Assembly: GCA_948616985.1 (NCBI GenBank)
Contig: CAPGDO010000009.1
Location: forward strand, 1 to 64,000
DNA: 64,000 nt
Direction of reading: 5' to 3'
Origin: MGBC163016 sp910588905
GTDB taxonomy: Bacteria > Actinomycetota > Coriobacteriia > Coriobacteriales > Eggerthellaceae
Below the pieces are notes generated by a model, which did not search any database, was not told the DNA's origin, and was given only the letters and a program-made list of their open reading frames with translations. Of this stretch, positions 9,213 through 16,784 are shown in pieces; position 1 is the first letter of the stretch, and the number at the start of each line of letters is the position of its first letter. The translations under genes and the position numbers were made by a program.

Positions 9213-10517
9213 CTATTCCTTCTCGTAATCTTCAACGACCTCATCAGCCGCCGGGGCAGCATGATGGGTGTTCTCTTCGCAGACCTCAGCATCCAGCACA
9301 GGGCCGCCCTTCTCAGGATCAGCGTAGACGCCGATGGACTCGTTGGGATGCGCCTTGTCCCACTTGCGGATGGGCTCGAAGTCGGCACCGCCGTCCATGC
9401 GGCCGGTCTTCTTCATGCCGAAGCCATGGATGACCAGAGCCGCTGCCAGGATGCCAGTGACCGCCCAGGCCACAGGCTCAGGCTGGAAGTGCAGATCCCC
9501 GATGCGCAGATCGCGGAAGCGGTTGTAGAACGGAGTGTTGACCTCTACCCAGTTGTCACCCGGGTTGTTCGGGTTGGCCTCGCAGCAGCCGATGCAGGGG
9601 CTGCCAGCCTGGACACACCAGGACCTGCGATCATTCCACAGCGTCACGCCGCAGATGGAATGGGTCTGAGGTCCACGGCAGCCCACCGGATAGAGGCAGT
9701 AGCCCTTGGCCTCTTCTTCGGAGCCGAACTCGTAGACGAACTCGCCGTTCTCGAAATGCCCGCGACGCTCGCAGTTGTCGTGGATGGTCTGGTTGAACAG
9801 ACCTGCAGGCATGGAGAAATCGTTGAGCTTGAGCAGGCTGGGATCCTGGAGCAGGACGACGTCCACCAGGACGGACATGACCCACTCGGGATTAACGGGG
9901 CAACCGGGGATGTTCACTACCGGCGTTTCGATGCCCTCTTCCTTCAGGAACTGCTGGACGCCCATGGCGTTGGACGGATTGGGATGCGCTGCGCACCAGC
10001 CGCCATTGACGGCGCAAGAGCCCACAGCCACTACGGCGTTGGCGCTCTCGGCCGCATGAGCCAGAGCCTCAGTGCCCACCTCTCCAGCCACGCGCAGGGC
10101 GTTGCCGCCCCAACCCTTCTGAACTGCACCCTCGTAGATCAGGATGTAGTTGCCTGCTTCGATGGTCTGGGCCTTGGCCTCTTCCACAGACCAGCCAGCT
10201 GCTGCCGAAAGCGTCTCTGAGTAGTTCAGAGAGATCACGTCCAGCACGACCGTTGCCACATCCGGCGTCTCTATCTGAGCGAACGATTCCGTGCAACCCG
10301 TGCATGAACCGCCCTCCATCCAGATGACAGGATAGAGATCTCCCGACGTGGCACCGATGACAGACTTCTCGATAGCCTCGGCCACGCGCGGGATAGCCAG
10401 CTGGGACAAGCCCGCTGCGGCAGCGACGCCCGCGCAAAGCTTCATGAAGCTGCGACGAGTGACGCCCCGTGACTCAAGGACAGAGAATACGTCTGTCGTC
10501 TTGGCCAGATCTTCCAT
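9213..10517 (-). CDS. hyaA: [NiFe]-hydrogenase small subunit, Tat-exported
   Basis: About 434 residues. The N-terminus carries a twin-arginine signal (VTRRSFMKLCAG then a hydrophobic run to VAEA), so the complex is exported folded. Cys ligands for the three FeS clusters are visible: EGGSCTGCTES, VGSCAVNGG, IPGCPVNPEW, KGYCLYPVGCRGP and SPCIGCCEANP. A C-terminal membrane helix (WAVTGILAAALVIHGFGM) is followed by a charged tail of about 60 residues ending in acidic residues, longer than in E. coli HyaA. The ATG at 10517 is preferred over a GTG two codons upstream because the GGAGGGGG ribosome site is about 7 nt from the ATG. First gene of the small-large-cytochrome operon. Confidence 0.95.
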   Translation of the reverse strand: MEDLAKTTDVFSVLESRGVTRRSFMKLCAGVAAAAGLSQLAIPRVAEAIEKSVIGATSGDLYPVIWMEGGSCTGCTESFAQIETPDVATVVLDVISLNYSETLSAAAGWSVEEAKAQTIEAGNYILIYEGAVQKGWGGNALRVAGEVGTEALAHAAESANAVVAVGSCAVNGGWCAAHPNPSNAMGVQQFLKEEGIETPVVNIPGCPVNPEWVMSVLVDVVLLQDPSLLKLNDFSMPAGLFNQTIHDNCERRGHFENGEFVYEFGSEEEAKGYCLYPVGCRGPQTHSICGVTLWNDRRSWCVQAGSPCIGCCEANPNNPGDNWVEVNTPFYNRFRDLRIGDLHFQPEPVAWAVTGILAAALVIHGFGMKKTGRMDGGADFEPIRKWDKAHPNESIGVYADPEKGGPVLDAEVCEENTHHAAPAADEVVEDYEKE

Positions 10518-10638
10518 GTGCACACCCCCTCCAGGTGCCCTCGTAGGTTACGAACATGAAACATTCTGCAATCTCCACGAGATAAACGGAAGGCCTAAAC
10601 AGAAAAACGTCTGCCAACCATGACGAGCGGTCCCAAAA

Positions 10639-10664
10639 TGTTACGTTGAAATGAGGCCGTAACA
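10639..10664. promoter_or_regulatory. Inverted repeat between hydrogenase operon and pheA
   Basis: TGTTACG and CGTAACA form a perfect 7-bp inverted repeat with a 12-nt spacer in the 205-nt divergent intergenic region. The size and symmetry suit a dimeric regulator site. No regulator is identified, and no clear -35/-10 pair was found in this region for either gene. Confidence 0.4.
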
Positions 10665-10722
10665 ATCACTGAGCAGAGATGGTTTATCATTCTCCCGCAA
10701 CCATCTAAGAACAGGAGCGGAC

Positions 10723-11574
10723 ATGAGCACCGAAACCTTCTCCATAGCATTCCTCGGCCCCTTCGGCACCTATTCCCATGAGGCCGCTCTCTATTTCGCA
10801 GAGGAGCTAGGAGACCCGGAGGCTGAGCTTCTGGAATGCGCCTCCTTCGACGAGGTGTTCGATGCGGTGGACCGAGGCCGCACCATCTACGGCGTGGTAG
10901 CTAAGGAGAACTCCTTGGAGGGACCGGTCACCTCCACCCTGGATAACTTCGCCTTCCGCTCGTCCTCGGTGATCTTGGCTGAGAAGGTCTTCGATATCCA
11001 TCACTGCCTCATGACCGCTCCGGAGGCTGATCTGACCCAAGTGAAGACGATAGCCTCCCACCTCCAAGGGATAGCCCAGTGCCGCCGTTACCTGAATGAG
11101 CGCTTCCCCGGCCGCGGCACCCAGGTGACCCCCTCTACGGCAGAGAGCGCACGCCTAGCCGCCACCGATCCCACCATTGCGAGCATTGCGAACCCGCTGG
11201 CTGCGAAGCTCTACGGCTGCACCATCCAGGATGAATCCATCGAGGACAACCTGGGCAACCAGACCGCCTTCGCCCTCATAGGGCGCCTGGGGTCCGCCCC
11301 TATCCTTGGAGGAGAGCGCTTCAAGACCACCGTAGCCCTCTTCCTGCGGGTCGACCGAGCGGGCACCCTGAACATGATCCTGTCAGAGTTCGCCTACGCG
11401 GACATCAACCTGACCATGGTGCAATCGCGTCCCCTGAAGCAGCAGCTGGGAGACTACATGTTCTTCATGGAGTTCGAAGGAAAGGATACGGACCTCTCCG
11501 CCCAGACCGCCCTCGCCTGCCTGCGCCTGAAGCTGCGCGAGGTGAAGGTGCTCGGCTCCTATCCGATGCTCTGA
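10723..11574 (+). CDS. pheA: Prephenate dehydratase
   Basis: 283 residues, the usual length of a stand-alone PDT-ACT enzyme that converts prephenate to phenylpyruvate in phenylalanine synthesis. The N-terminus IAFLGPFGTYSHEAA, GVVAKENSLEGPVTSTLD, and a C-terminal ACT domain (GTLNMILSEFAYADINLTMVQSRPL) are typical; the last is the Phe-binding ESRP-type motif read here as QSRP. The catalytic TRF tripeptide of the family reads Thr181-Ala182-Phe183, so the Arg is replaced. ATG has an AGGAGCGGAC ribosome site. It is monocistronic, divergent from the hydrogenase operon. Confidence 0.92.
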   Translation: MSTETFSIAFLGPFGTYSHEAALYFAEELGDPEAELLECASFDEVFDAVDRGRTIYGVVAKENSLEGPVTSTLDNFAFRSSSVILAEKVFDIHHCLMTAPEADLTQVKTIASHLQGIAQCRRYLNERFPGRGTQVTPSTAESARLAATDPTIASIANPLAAKLYGCTIQDESIEDNLGNQTAFALIGRLGSAPILGGERFKTTVALFLRVDRAGTLNMILSEFAYADINLTMVQSRPLKQQLGDYMFFMEFEGKDTDLSAQTALACLRLKLREVKVLGSYPML

Positions 11575-11639
11575 TCCGGATAGCGGCAACGAAGCCCCCT
11601 TCTCTCACCAAAAGCAGCCCTCCTCCGAAGCTCCGGGGA

Positions 11640-12203
11640 TCAGGCTCCCAGCAGATGCTCCAGGAGGATCTTGAGTCCGAGTAGGATCAAGGCGATGCCG
11701 CCGAAGATGGTAGCCGCCCGTTCATAGCGGGCACCGAAGCGGTTCCCGATGACGAATCCCGCCAGGGAGAGCGTGAAGGTGGTGAGGCCTATGACCAGGG
11801 CCGCCACCCAGATGCTGATCCCCGTCATGGCGAAGGAGATGCCCACCACCAACGCATCGATGCTGGTAGCCACCGAGAGCATCAGGAGCTCGCGCAGATC
11901 GAAGGTGTCTGGCGCGTCCACATCGCAGCTCTCATGGAAGGCATCCCAGAGCATCTTGCCTCCCACCAGGGCGAGCAAGAGGAAGGCGATCCAATGGTCT
12001 ATGGGCTCTATCAGCCCTGCGAAGGATGACCCCAGAAGCCAGCCGATGATGGGCATGCCAGCCTGGAACAGCCCGAAGGAGAGGGCAGTGATGAGCGCTT
12101 GGACCCAGCGGATCCGTTTGCTCTGGAGACCCTTGCAGACCGAAGCAGCGAAGGCGTCCATGGACAACCCCGCCCCCACCAGGAGCATGTCGATGATGAA
12201 CAC
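11640..12203 (-). CDS. mntP: MntP-family manganese efflux pump
   Basis: 187 residues with six hydrophobic segments, the full size of the MntP (DUF204) family, which exports Mn(II) across the cytoplasmic membrane. The two internally repeated acidic motifs are visible: GLSMDAFAASVCKG near the N-terminus and ATSIDALVVGISFAM in the second half, each carrying the conserved Asp. The start shown is a GTG without a clear ribosome site; an ATG five codons later is possible. It lies 29 nt downstream of the AAA-like gene on the same strand, so it may be co-transcribed. No manganese riboswitch is visible in the short gap. Confidence 0.88.
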   Translation of the reverse strand: MFIIDMLLVGAGLSMDAFAASVCKGLQSKRIRWVQALITALSFGLFQAGMPIIGWLLGSSFAGLIEPIDHWIAFLLLALVGGKMLWDAFHESCDVDAPDTFDLRELLMLSVATSIDALVVGISFAMTGISIWVAALVIGLTTFTLSLAGFVIGNRFGARYERAATIFGGIALILLGLKILLEHLLGA

Positions 12204-12232
12204 GGAACGTCCGAGCGCTTCCCTAGAGGCGG

Positions 12233-13768
12233 TTACTCGCCTTTGAGCAGGTCATCCAGATCTTCCAGATCCCGCTTGAAATCCTTCAGGACAGCCTCTT
12301 CCAACTCCGAGTACTCAGCGGATTCCAAAGGCTGGTAGGCAGCCAGCTTATCGAAGATGTTGTCCCGGGTGACGGGCACGTAGCGCTTGGCGGAGAGCCC
12401 TGCCTTATAGGCGTCTTCGATAGCATCCCGCGCAGCCATGTAGATGTCGAACCGGGGCATGTTCGCCGAAAGGCGCACCAGCTCTGCCTTGTTGATACCC
12501 CGCAGGGATGGATGCCTGCGGGAGATGTCCATCCATATCTCCACCCGCTCCTCAGGGGTGGGGTAATCTATATCGATGATAGTGATAGGCTCAAGAGAAT
12601 CCAGGTAGAAGGGGTCCACAGCACCTTCGGTAGAAGCGGTGGCGAAGACGTAGACGTTGGGATTCTCCACCGAGGAACGGATCAGCTCCACCGCCTCCCG
12701 GGCGCCGCGGGTCAGCTGCATCATGAAGAAGGCAGACCCCTCCTCAGGCAGATCGAAGGAGGGAGAGGACCACATATCCAGATCCTCCAGCACCAGCACA
12801 CCACCGTTCTTGAATGCATCCTGCATGGCCGCCCCCTTGGGCAGGGCATCAGCCCGAGCGCTGATGCAGAGCACCGGCAACCCCTGGATGTTCTCTTCCA
12901 TATGCATGTGGACAGCCGGAAGATCCAGCTCCCCTATGGCAGCCATGACGAAGCGATTCGCGTCCTCGCGCACGGGAGAGCGGAACAGAATGGAATCCAT
13001 GGCGGGCATCTGAGACAGGCCGTGGCGGGCATTGAGCAACTCTACCAGGTTGGCGAAGTCTTCATCAGCGGCCATGCCCAACCCCATCGAGCGCAGGTCA
13101 GCTATGACGCTACCATAGCCTGCGATGGTATTGAAATCCAGTGTTTCCTCAGGAACACCCAAGGCCACCTCATCAGAGCCCCCCTCCGCCGCCTCAGTGC
13201 CGTTGGTCAGCTTGGAGAAAGCAGGGAGCGATTCGATCAGGCCTGCAAGCGGGCTTCCCGGAGCGGTGCCCTTGATCTTGGCCACGCTCACAGAGCCGCC
13301 GGGGATCTTGCTGGTGGAGATATGCTCTATCTTGAAGTCACCGTCTTCGATCCCCAGGAGGTCTTCGGAGATCATCTGAGCCATCTCCTCCAGCTCCTCC
13401 CGGGACAGCCCGCATTCTTGGAGCTTATCCAAAGCCAGCTCTTGGAGCGCCTCTGAGCACATCTTCAGCTCATCGTGGGAGAGGTAGGGCTCCATCTTCT
13501 CGAAGATGTATTCCGCCAACGACCGCTCCTTGGCAGAGCATGCCTCCGCCCATGCCTGCTTGATGCCCAGCAGAGCGTCTTCCGAAGGGGCTCCCCCATC
13601 CTTGAGCGACCGCTCGAAGGCCGCCAGGTAGAGATACATGCCCAAAAGGCTCTCGCCTGATTCGCTTGCCTTATGCGCTTTATCCAGGAAATCCGATACG
13701 CTGCCGCTTCCGTTGCCTCTGTGGCCTTCACCAAAGCGCGCGTCGTGGTGTCTGTTATCGTCTGTCAT
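12233..13768 (-). CDS. AAA-like protein lacking a Walker A motif
   Basis: About 511 residues; function not recognised. The N-terminal 150 residues are acidic and helical (repeated LxxYLYLAAFERSLKDG-like helices). The C-terminal half follows an AAA+ layout: VLVLEDLDMW resembles Walker B, VYVFATASTEGAVDPFYLDSLEP resembles sensor 1, and YPTPEERVEIWMDISRRHPSLRG followed by a helical lid resembles FtsH/ClpX-type AAA proteins. Where Walker A should be, the sequence reads LFRSPVREDANRFVMAA, with no GxxGxGK[ST]. It may therefore bind no ATP and act as an adaptor. The ATG at 13768 is chosen for its GAGAGG ribosome site; another ATG lies 21 nt upstream. Confidence 0.6.
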   Translation of the reverse strand: MTDDNRHHDARFGEGHRGNGSGSVSDFLDKAHKASESGESLLGMYLYLAAFERSLKDGGAPSEDALLGIKQAWAEACSAKERSLAEYIFEKMEPYLSHDELKMCSEALQELALDKLQECGLSREELEEMAQMISEDLLGIEDGDFKIEHISTSKIPGGSVSVAKIKGTAPGSPLAGLIESLPAFSKLTNGTEAAEGGSDEVALGVPEETLDFNTIAGYGSVIADLRSMGLGMAADEDFANLVELLNARHGLSQMPAMDSILFRSPVREDANRFVMAAIGELDLPAVHMHMEENIQGLPVLCISARADALPKGAAMQDAFKNGGVLVLEDLDMWSSPSFDLPEEGSAFFMMQLTRGAREAVELIRSSVENPNVYVFATASTEGAVDPFYLDSLEPITIIDIDYPTPEERVEIWMDISRRHPSLRGINKAELVRLSANMPRFDIYMAARDAIEDAYKAGLSAKRYVPVTRDNIFDKLAAYQPLESAEYSELEEAVLKDFKRDLEDLDDLLKGE

Positions 13769-13884
13769 AGCCGAACCTCTCATGCTCATCCGATGCGCGT
13801 GTCTCTTTCAGGGCGTATTCTATCGCACCTCGCACCCGGCTTGGGCCAGCCGCCCATTCCCTACAAGAACAGCACGAGAGAGGA

Positions 13885-14727
13885 TCATTTCCAGTCCAGG
13901 ATATCCCAACCCATCTTGCGTGCATGGGCCTCTAGCTTGCCATCCGGAGTGACCGCACAGGGATGCTGGGCGGCCTCCAAGAGCGTCAGATCAGAGAAAT
14001 GGTCCCCGTAGGCCCAGCCCAGCTCCCAGTGCCCAGGACCGAAATAGCCGTCAGCGAACTGCCGCAGCACCTCTATCTTAGCGGGCCCTTCGGTGGGCAA
14101 CCCATCTACCTGGGCCGTATAGCAGCCACGGTCATCTATCTTCATGCGCGAAGCCAAAGCGAACTGGAGCGGATGCTCCATCATGGCCGAAGCGATGATG
14201 GGCTCGAAGCTGGCTGACACCACTACCACGGCGTGGCCTGCCTCCAGATGCGCATACATGCTGGCATCAGCCTCGGTACGGAACAGCGGGTCCACCTTGG
14301 CATCGTAGAAATCGCAGAGCCGAGCATTCACCTCCTCGGCAGGCATGCCCGCGAAAGCGGAGAAGACGCGCGTGCGCACCCCTTCGTCATCCCGCGGCCG
14401 GTTCAGCTTATAGGCCAACCCCCAGATGCCTACGCGGATGAGCTTGTACAGGGAGAGCTTTCCTCGGCGCCCCAAGGCGTTCACAAGCTTCTTCGGGGAA
14501 GAGCCGGATATGCACGTGCCATCGAAATCGAAGGCCGCTATCCTGATGGGACCATCCGGCGAAGACGGTCGAAGCGCGGGAAGGAGCCGCTCTGAGGCCA
14601 GCGCCTCCGGAGCTACCCGGATGACGCCAGCGGGCAGAAGGGATGCATCCGAGCCCAGGTCAAGGGACCCGATGCGTTCATCCTCTACCAGCCCGGAAGC
14701 AGTGCGGTGGCTGTGCTGGTCTGTCAT
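13885..14727 (-). CDS. HAD-superfamily phosphatase (IB / SerB-like)
   Basis: 280 residues. Motif I is FDFDGTCISGSS (nucleophile Asp in DFDGT), motif II is VVVSASFEP, and motif IV is AYGDHFSDLTLL. The small helical cap between them suits subfamily IB, which includes phosphoserine phosphatase and CicA-like proteins. The substrate cannot be told from sequence. A 70-residue N-terminal extension, rich in charged residues, precedes motif I. The stop is about 57 nt from the ABC gene upstream on the same strand, so co-transcription is possible. Confidence 0.82.
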   Translation of the reverse strand: MTDQHSHRTASGLVEDERIGSLDLGSDASLLPAGVIRVAPEALASERLLPALRPSSPDGPIRIAAFDFDGTCISGSSPKKLVNALGRRGKLSLYKLIRVGIWGLAYKLNRPRDDEGVRTRVFSAFAGMPAEEVNARLCDFYDAKVDPLFRTEADASMYAHLEAGHAVVVVSASFEPIIASAMMEHPLQFALASRMKIDDRGCYTAQVDGLPTEGPAKIEVLRQFADGYFGPGHWELGWAYGDHFSDLTLLEAAQHPCAVTPDGKLEAHARKMGWDILDWK

Positions 14728-14783
14728 GGGCCTCGCTCATCCTTTAGCGCTCACGGCGCAGAAGCGCTGGGAGATGGTCCTCA

Positions 14784-16784
14784 TCAGCCCTCTTCCGCCA
14801 TTCCTTCGAACTGTGAATTATACAGTTCGGCATAGCGGCCGCCAGCGGCAAGGAGCTCAAGATGCGTGCCTACCTCTCCCACAGCACCGCCGTCCATGAC
14901 CACGATGATATCCGCCTGGCGTATGGTGGAGAGCCTATGGGCTATGACGAAGGAGGTCTTGCCCGTCATGAGGTTATCCATGGCCTCCTGGATCTTCGCC
15001 TCCGTGCGCGTATCCACCGAACTGGTAGCCTCATCTAAGATGAGCATGCGCCTATCAGCGATGATGGCCCGGGCGATGGTGAGCAGCTGCTTCTGCCCTT
15101 GGCTGATGTTGGTGGCATCCTCATTGATCTGGAAATCATAGCCACCTGGCAGGGTGCGGATGAAGTGATCGGCGCAGGCTCGGCGGCAAGCCTCCTCCAC
15201 TTCTTCGTCTGTAGCATCCAGTCGCCCGTAGCGCACGTTATCCCGGATGGTGCCGCTGAAGAGCCAGGTGTCTTGCAAGACCATGGCGAAGAGGCTGCGC
15301 GCATCCTCGCGGCTGAAGCGGCCGAGATCCACGCCTCCGATGAGGATGCGACCACCCTGAGGGTCATAGAAGCGCATGAGCAGCTTCACGAGCGTGGTCT
15401 TGCCTGCTCCCGTAGGACCCACGATGGCAACGGTCTGCCCTTCTTCCACCCCTTCGGTGAAGCCCAGGATCACCGGTTCGGCTGGATCATAGCCGAAGGT
15501 CACCTCATCGAAGGTGACATCACAGCTCACCTCATCTGCAAAGCCCGTCTCCTCTTCAAGAGGCATCTCCGGCTGGTCCAAGAACGCGAAGATGCGCTCA
15601 GCCGCAGCAGCCAATTGCTGGAGCACGTTGCTCACCTGGGCTAGCTGGGTGATGGGTTGGGTGAAGTTCTTCACATACTGGATGAAAGCCTGGATATCCC
15701 CTACGGTGATGGTGCCCTGCACGGCCAGGAAGGCTCCCGTTACGGCCACCGCCACATACCCCAGATTCCCCACCAGATCCATCAGGGGCTTCAAGAGGCC
15801 GGAGAGGAACTGGGACCGCCAACCAGCCTCATAGAGCTTCTGATTCGCCTCTTGGTACAGGCGAACGGTCTCGTCCTCCTGGCCGAAGGCGCGCACCAGC
15901 TCATGGCCTGAGAACGTCTCCTCCGCCTGGGCATTCACTTGACCCAACAGAGATTGCTGGGCATAGAAGTGCTTCTGGGAGAGCTTCACCACAACGCCCA
16001 CCAGGATGAGGGAGATGGGCACCATCAGAAGGGCTATCAGCGTGAGCAGCCAGTTGATGCTGAACATCATGACCACCACGCCCACCACCGTCACGCTGGA
16101 GACGATCAACTGCGTGACCCCCTGATTCAGGCTCTGCCCCAAGGTGTCCACATCGTTGGTGATGCGCGAGAGCGTGTCTCCCGTTGAGTTCTCTTCGAAA
16201 TACCCGAATGGCATGCGGTCTATCTTCGCCGCTATCTCCCGCCTCAGGCGATAGCAGGTCTGCTGGGATACAGAGGACATGGTCCAGCTCTGCACCCAGG
16301 AGCAGACGGCTGAGATGAGGTAGAGCCCAAGAGTAGCCAGGAGGATCTGGCCGATGGTGTCCATGGGGATGGACCCGTAGCCCCCGATCTGGGCGATGGA
16401 GCCCTCGAACAGGACCGTGGTGGCCTGGGAGAGCACCTTCGGCCCCAGGATGCTGAAAGCGGTGGAGGCCAGGGCGAAGAGGAAGATGATGATCAGGCGC
16501 CCTTTGAATTGCCCCATGAAGGAGATCATGCGCTTCATGGTGCCGCCAAAGTCCCGAGGTTTCTCTCCCCCATGCATGGCACCGCCGGGGCCGCCGTGGC
16601 CATGGCGGTGATGCTTCCGCCGCTCGGCTTCGGCCTTCGCCCCTATCCCCAGCATGGCCTGGACGCGCACCTGCTGACGCCAAGACGCGCGCTCCCCCGC
16701 CGTGAGCCTATCCAGCTCCGCTGCCTGCATCTCAGGGACATCCGATGCCACGAAGGCCTCAGGGGTCTGCCGAGCGCTTCTCAT
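14784..16784 (-). CDS. ABC exporter half-transporter, catalytically complete NBD
   Basis: 666 residues: a charged N-terminal extension (about 90 residues with a His/Gly-rich patch), six membrane helices, then a nucleotide-binding domain. Walker A is GPTGAGKTTLVKLL, the signature reads ISQGQ instead of LSGGQ, Walker B is MLILDEATSSVD with the catalytic Glu, and the H-loop is VIAHRLST. It starts within the stop of the preceding ABC gene (4-nt ATGA overlap), so the two are translated together and form a heterodimeric type IV exporter of the EfrAB/TM287-288 kind, probably for drugs or lipids. Confidence 0.93.
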   Translation of the reverse strand: MRSARQTPEAFVASDVPEMQAAELDRLTAGERASWRQQVRVQAMLGIGAKAEAERRKHHRHGHGGPGGAMHGGEKPRDFGGTMKRMISFMGQFKGRLIIIFLFALASTAFSILGPKVLSQATTVLFEGSIAQIGGYGSIPMDTIGQILLATLGLYLISAVCSWVQSWTMSSVSQQTCYRLRREIAAKIDRMPFGYFEENSTGDTLSRITNDVDTLGQSLNQGVTQLIVSSVTVVGVVVMMFSINWLLTLIALLMVPISLILVGVVVKLSQKHFYAQQSLLGQVNAQAEETFSGHELVRAFGQEDETVRLYQEANQKLYEAGWRSQFLSGLLKPLMDLVGNLGYVAVAVTGAFLAVQGTITVGDIQAFIQYVKNFTQPITQLAQVSNVLQQLAAAAERIFAFLDQPEMPLEEETGFADEVSCDVTFDEVTFGYDPAEPVILGFTEGVEEGQTVAIVGPTGAGKTTLVKLLMRFYDPQGGRILIGGVDLGRFSREDARSLFAMVLQDTWLFSGTIRDNVRYGRLDATDEEVEEACRRACADHFIRTLPGGYDFQINEDATNISQGQKQLLTIARAIIADRRMLILDEATSSVDTRTEAKIQEAMDNLMTGKTSFVIAHRLSTIRQADIIVVMDGGAVGEVGTHLELLAAGGRYAELYNSQFEGMAEEG

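Noticed and set aside
7587..10220. An 877-codon open frame on the plus strand opposite the hydrogenase genes
   Set aside because: It is an antisense shadow of two well-supported genes; high-GC codon use leaves the complementary frame open. It has no family motifs.
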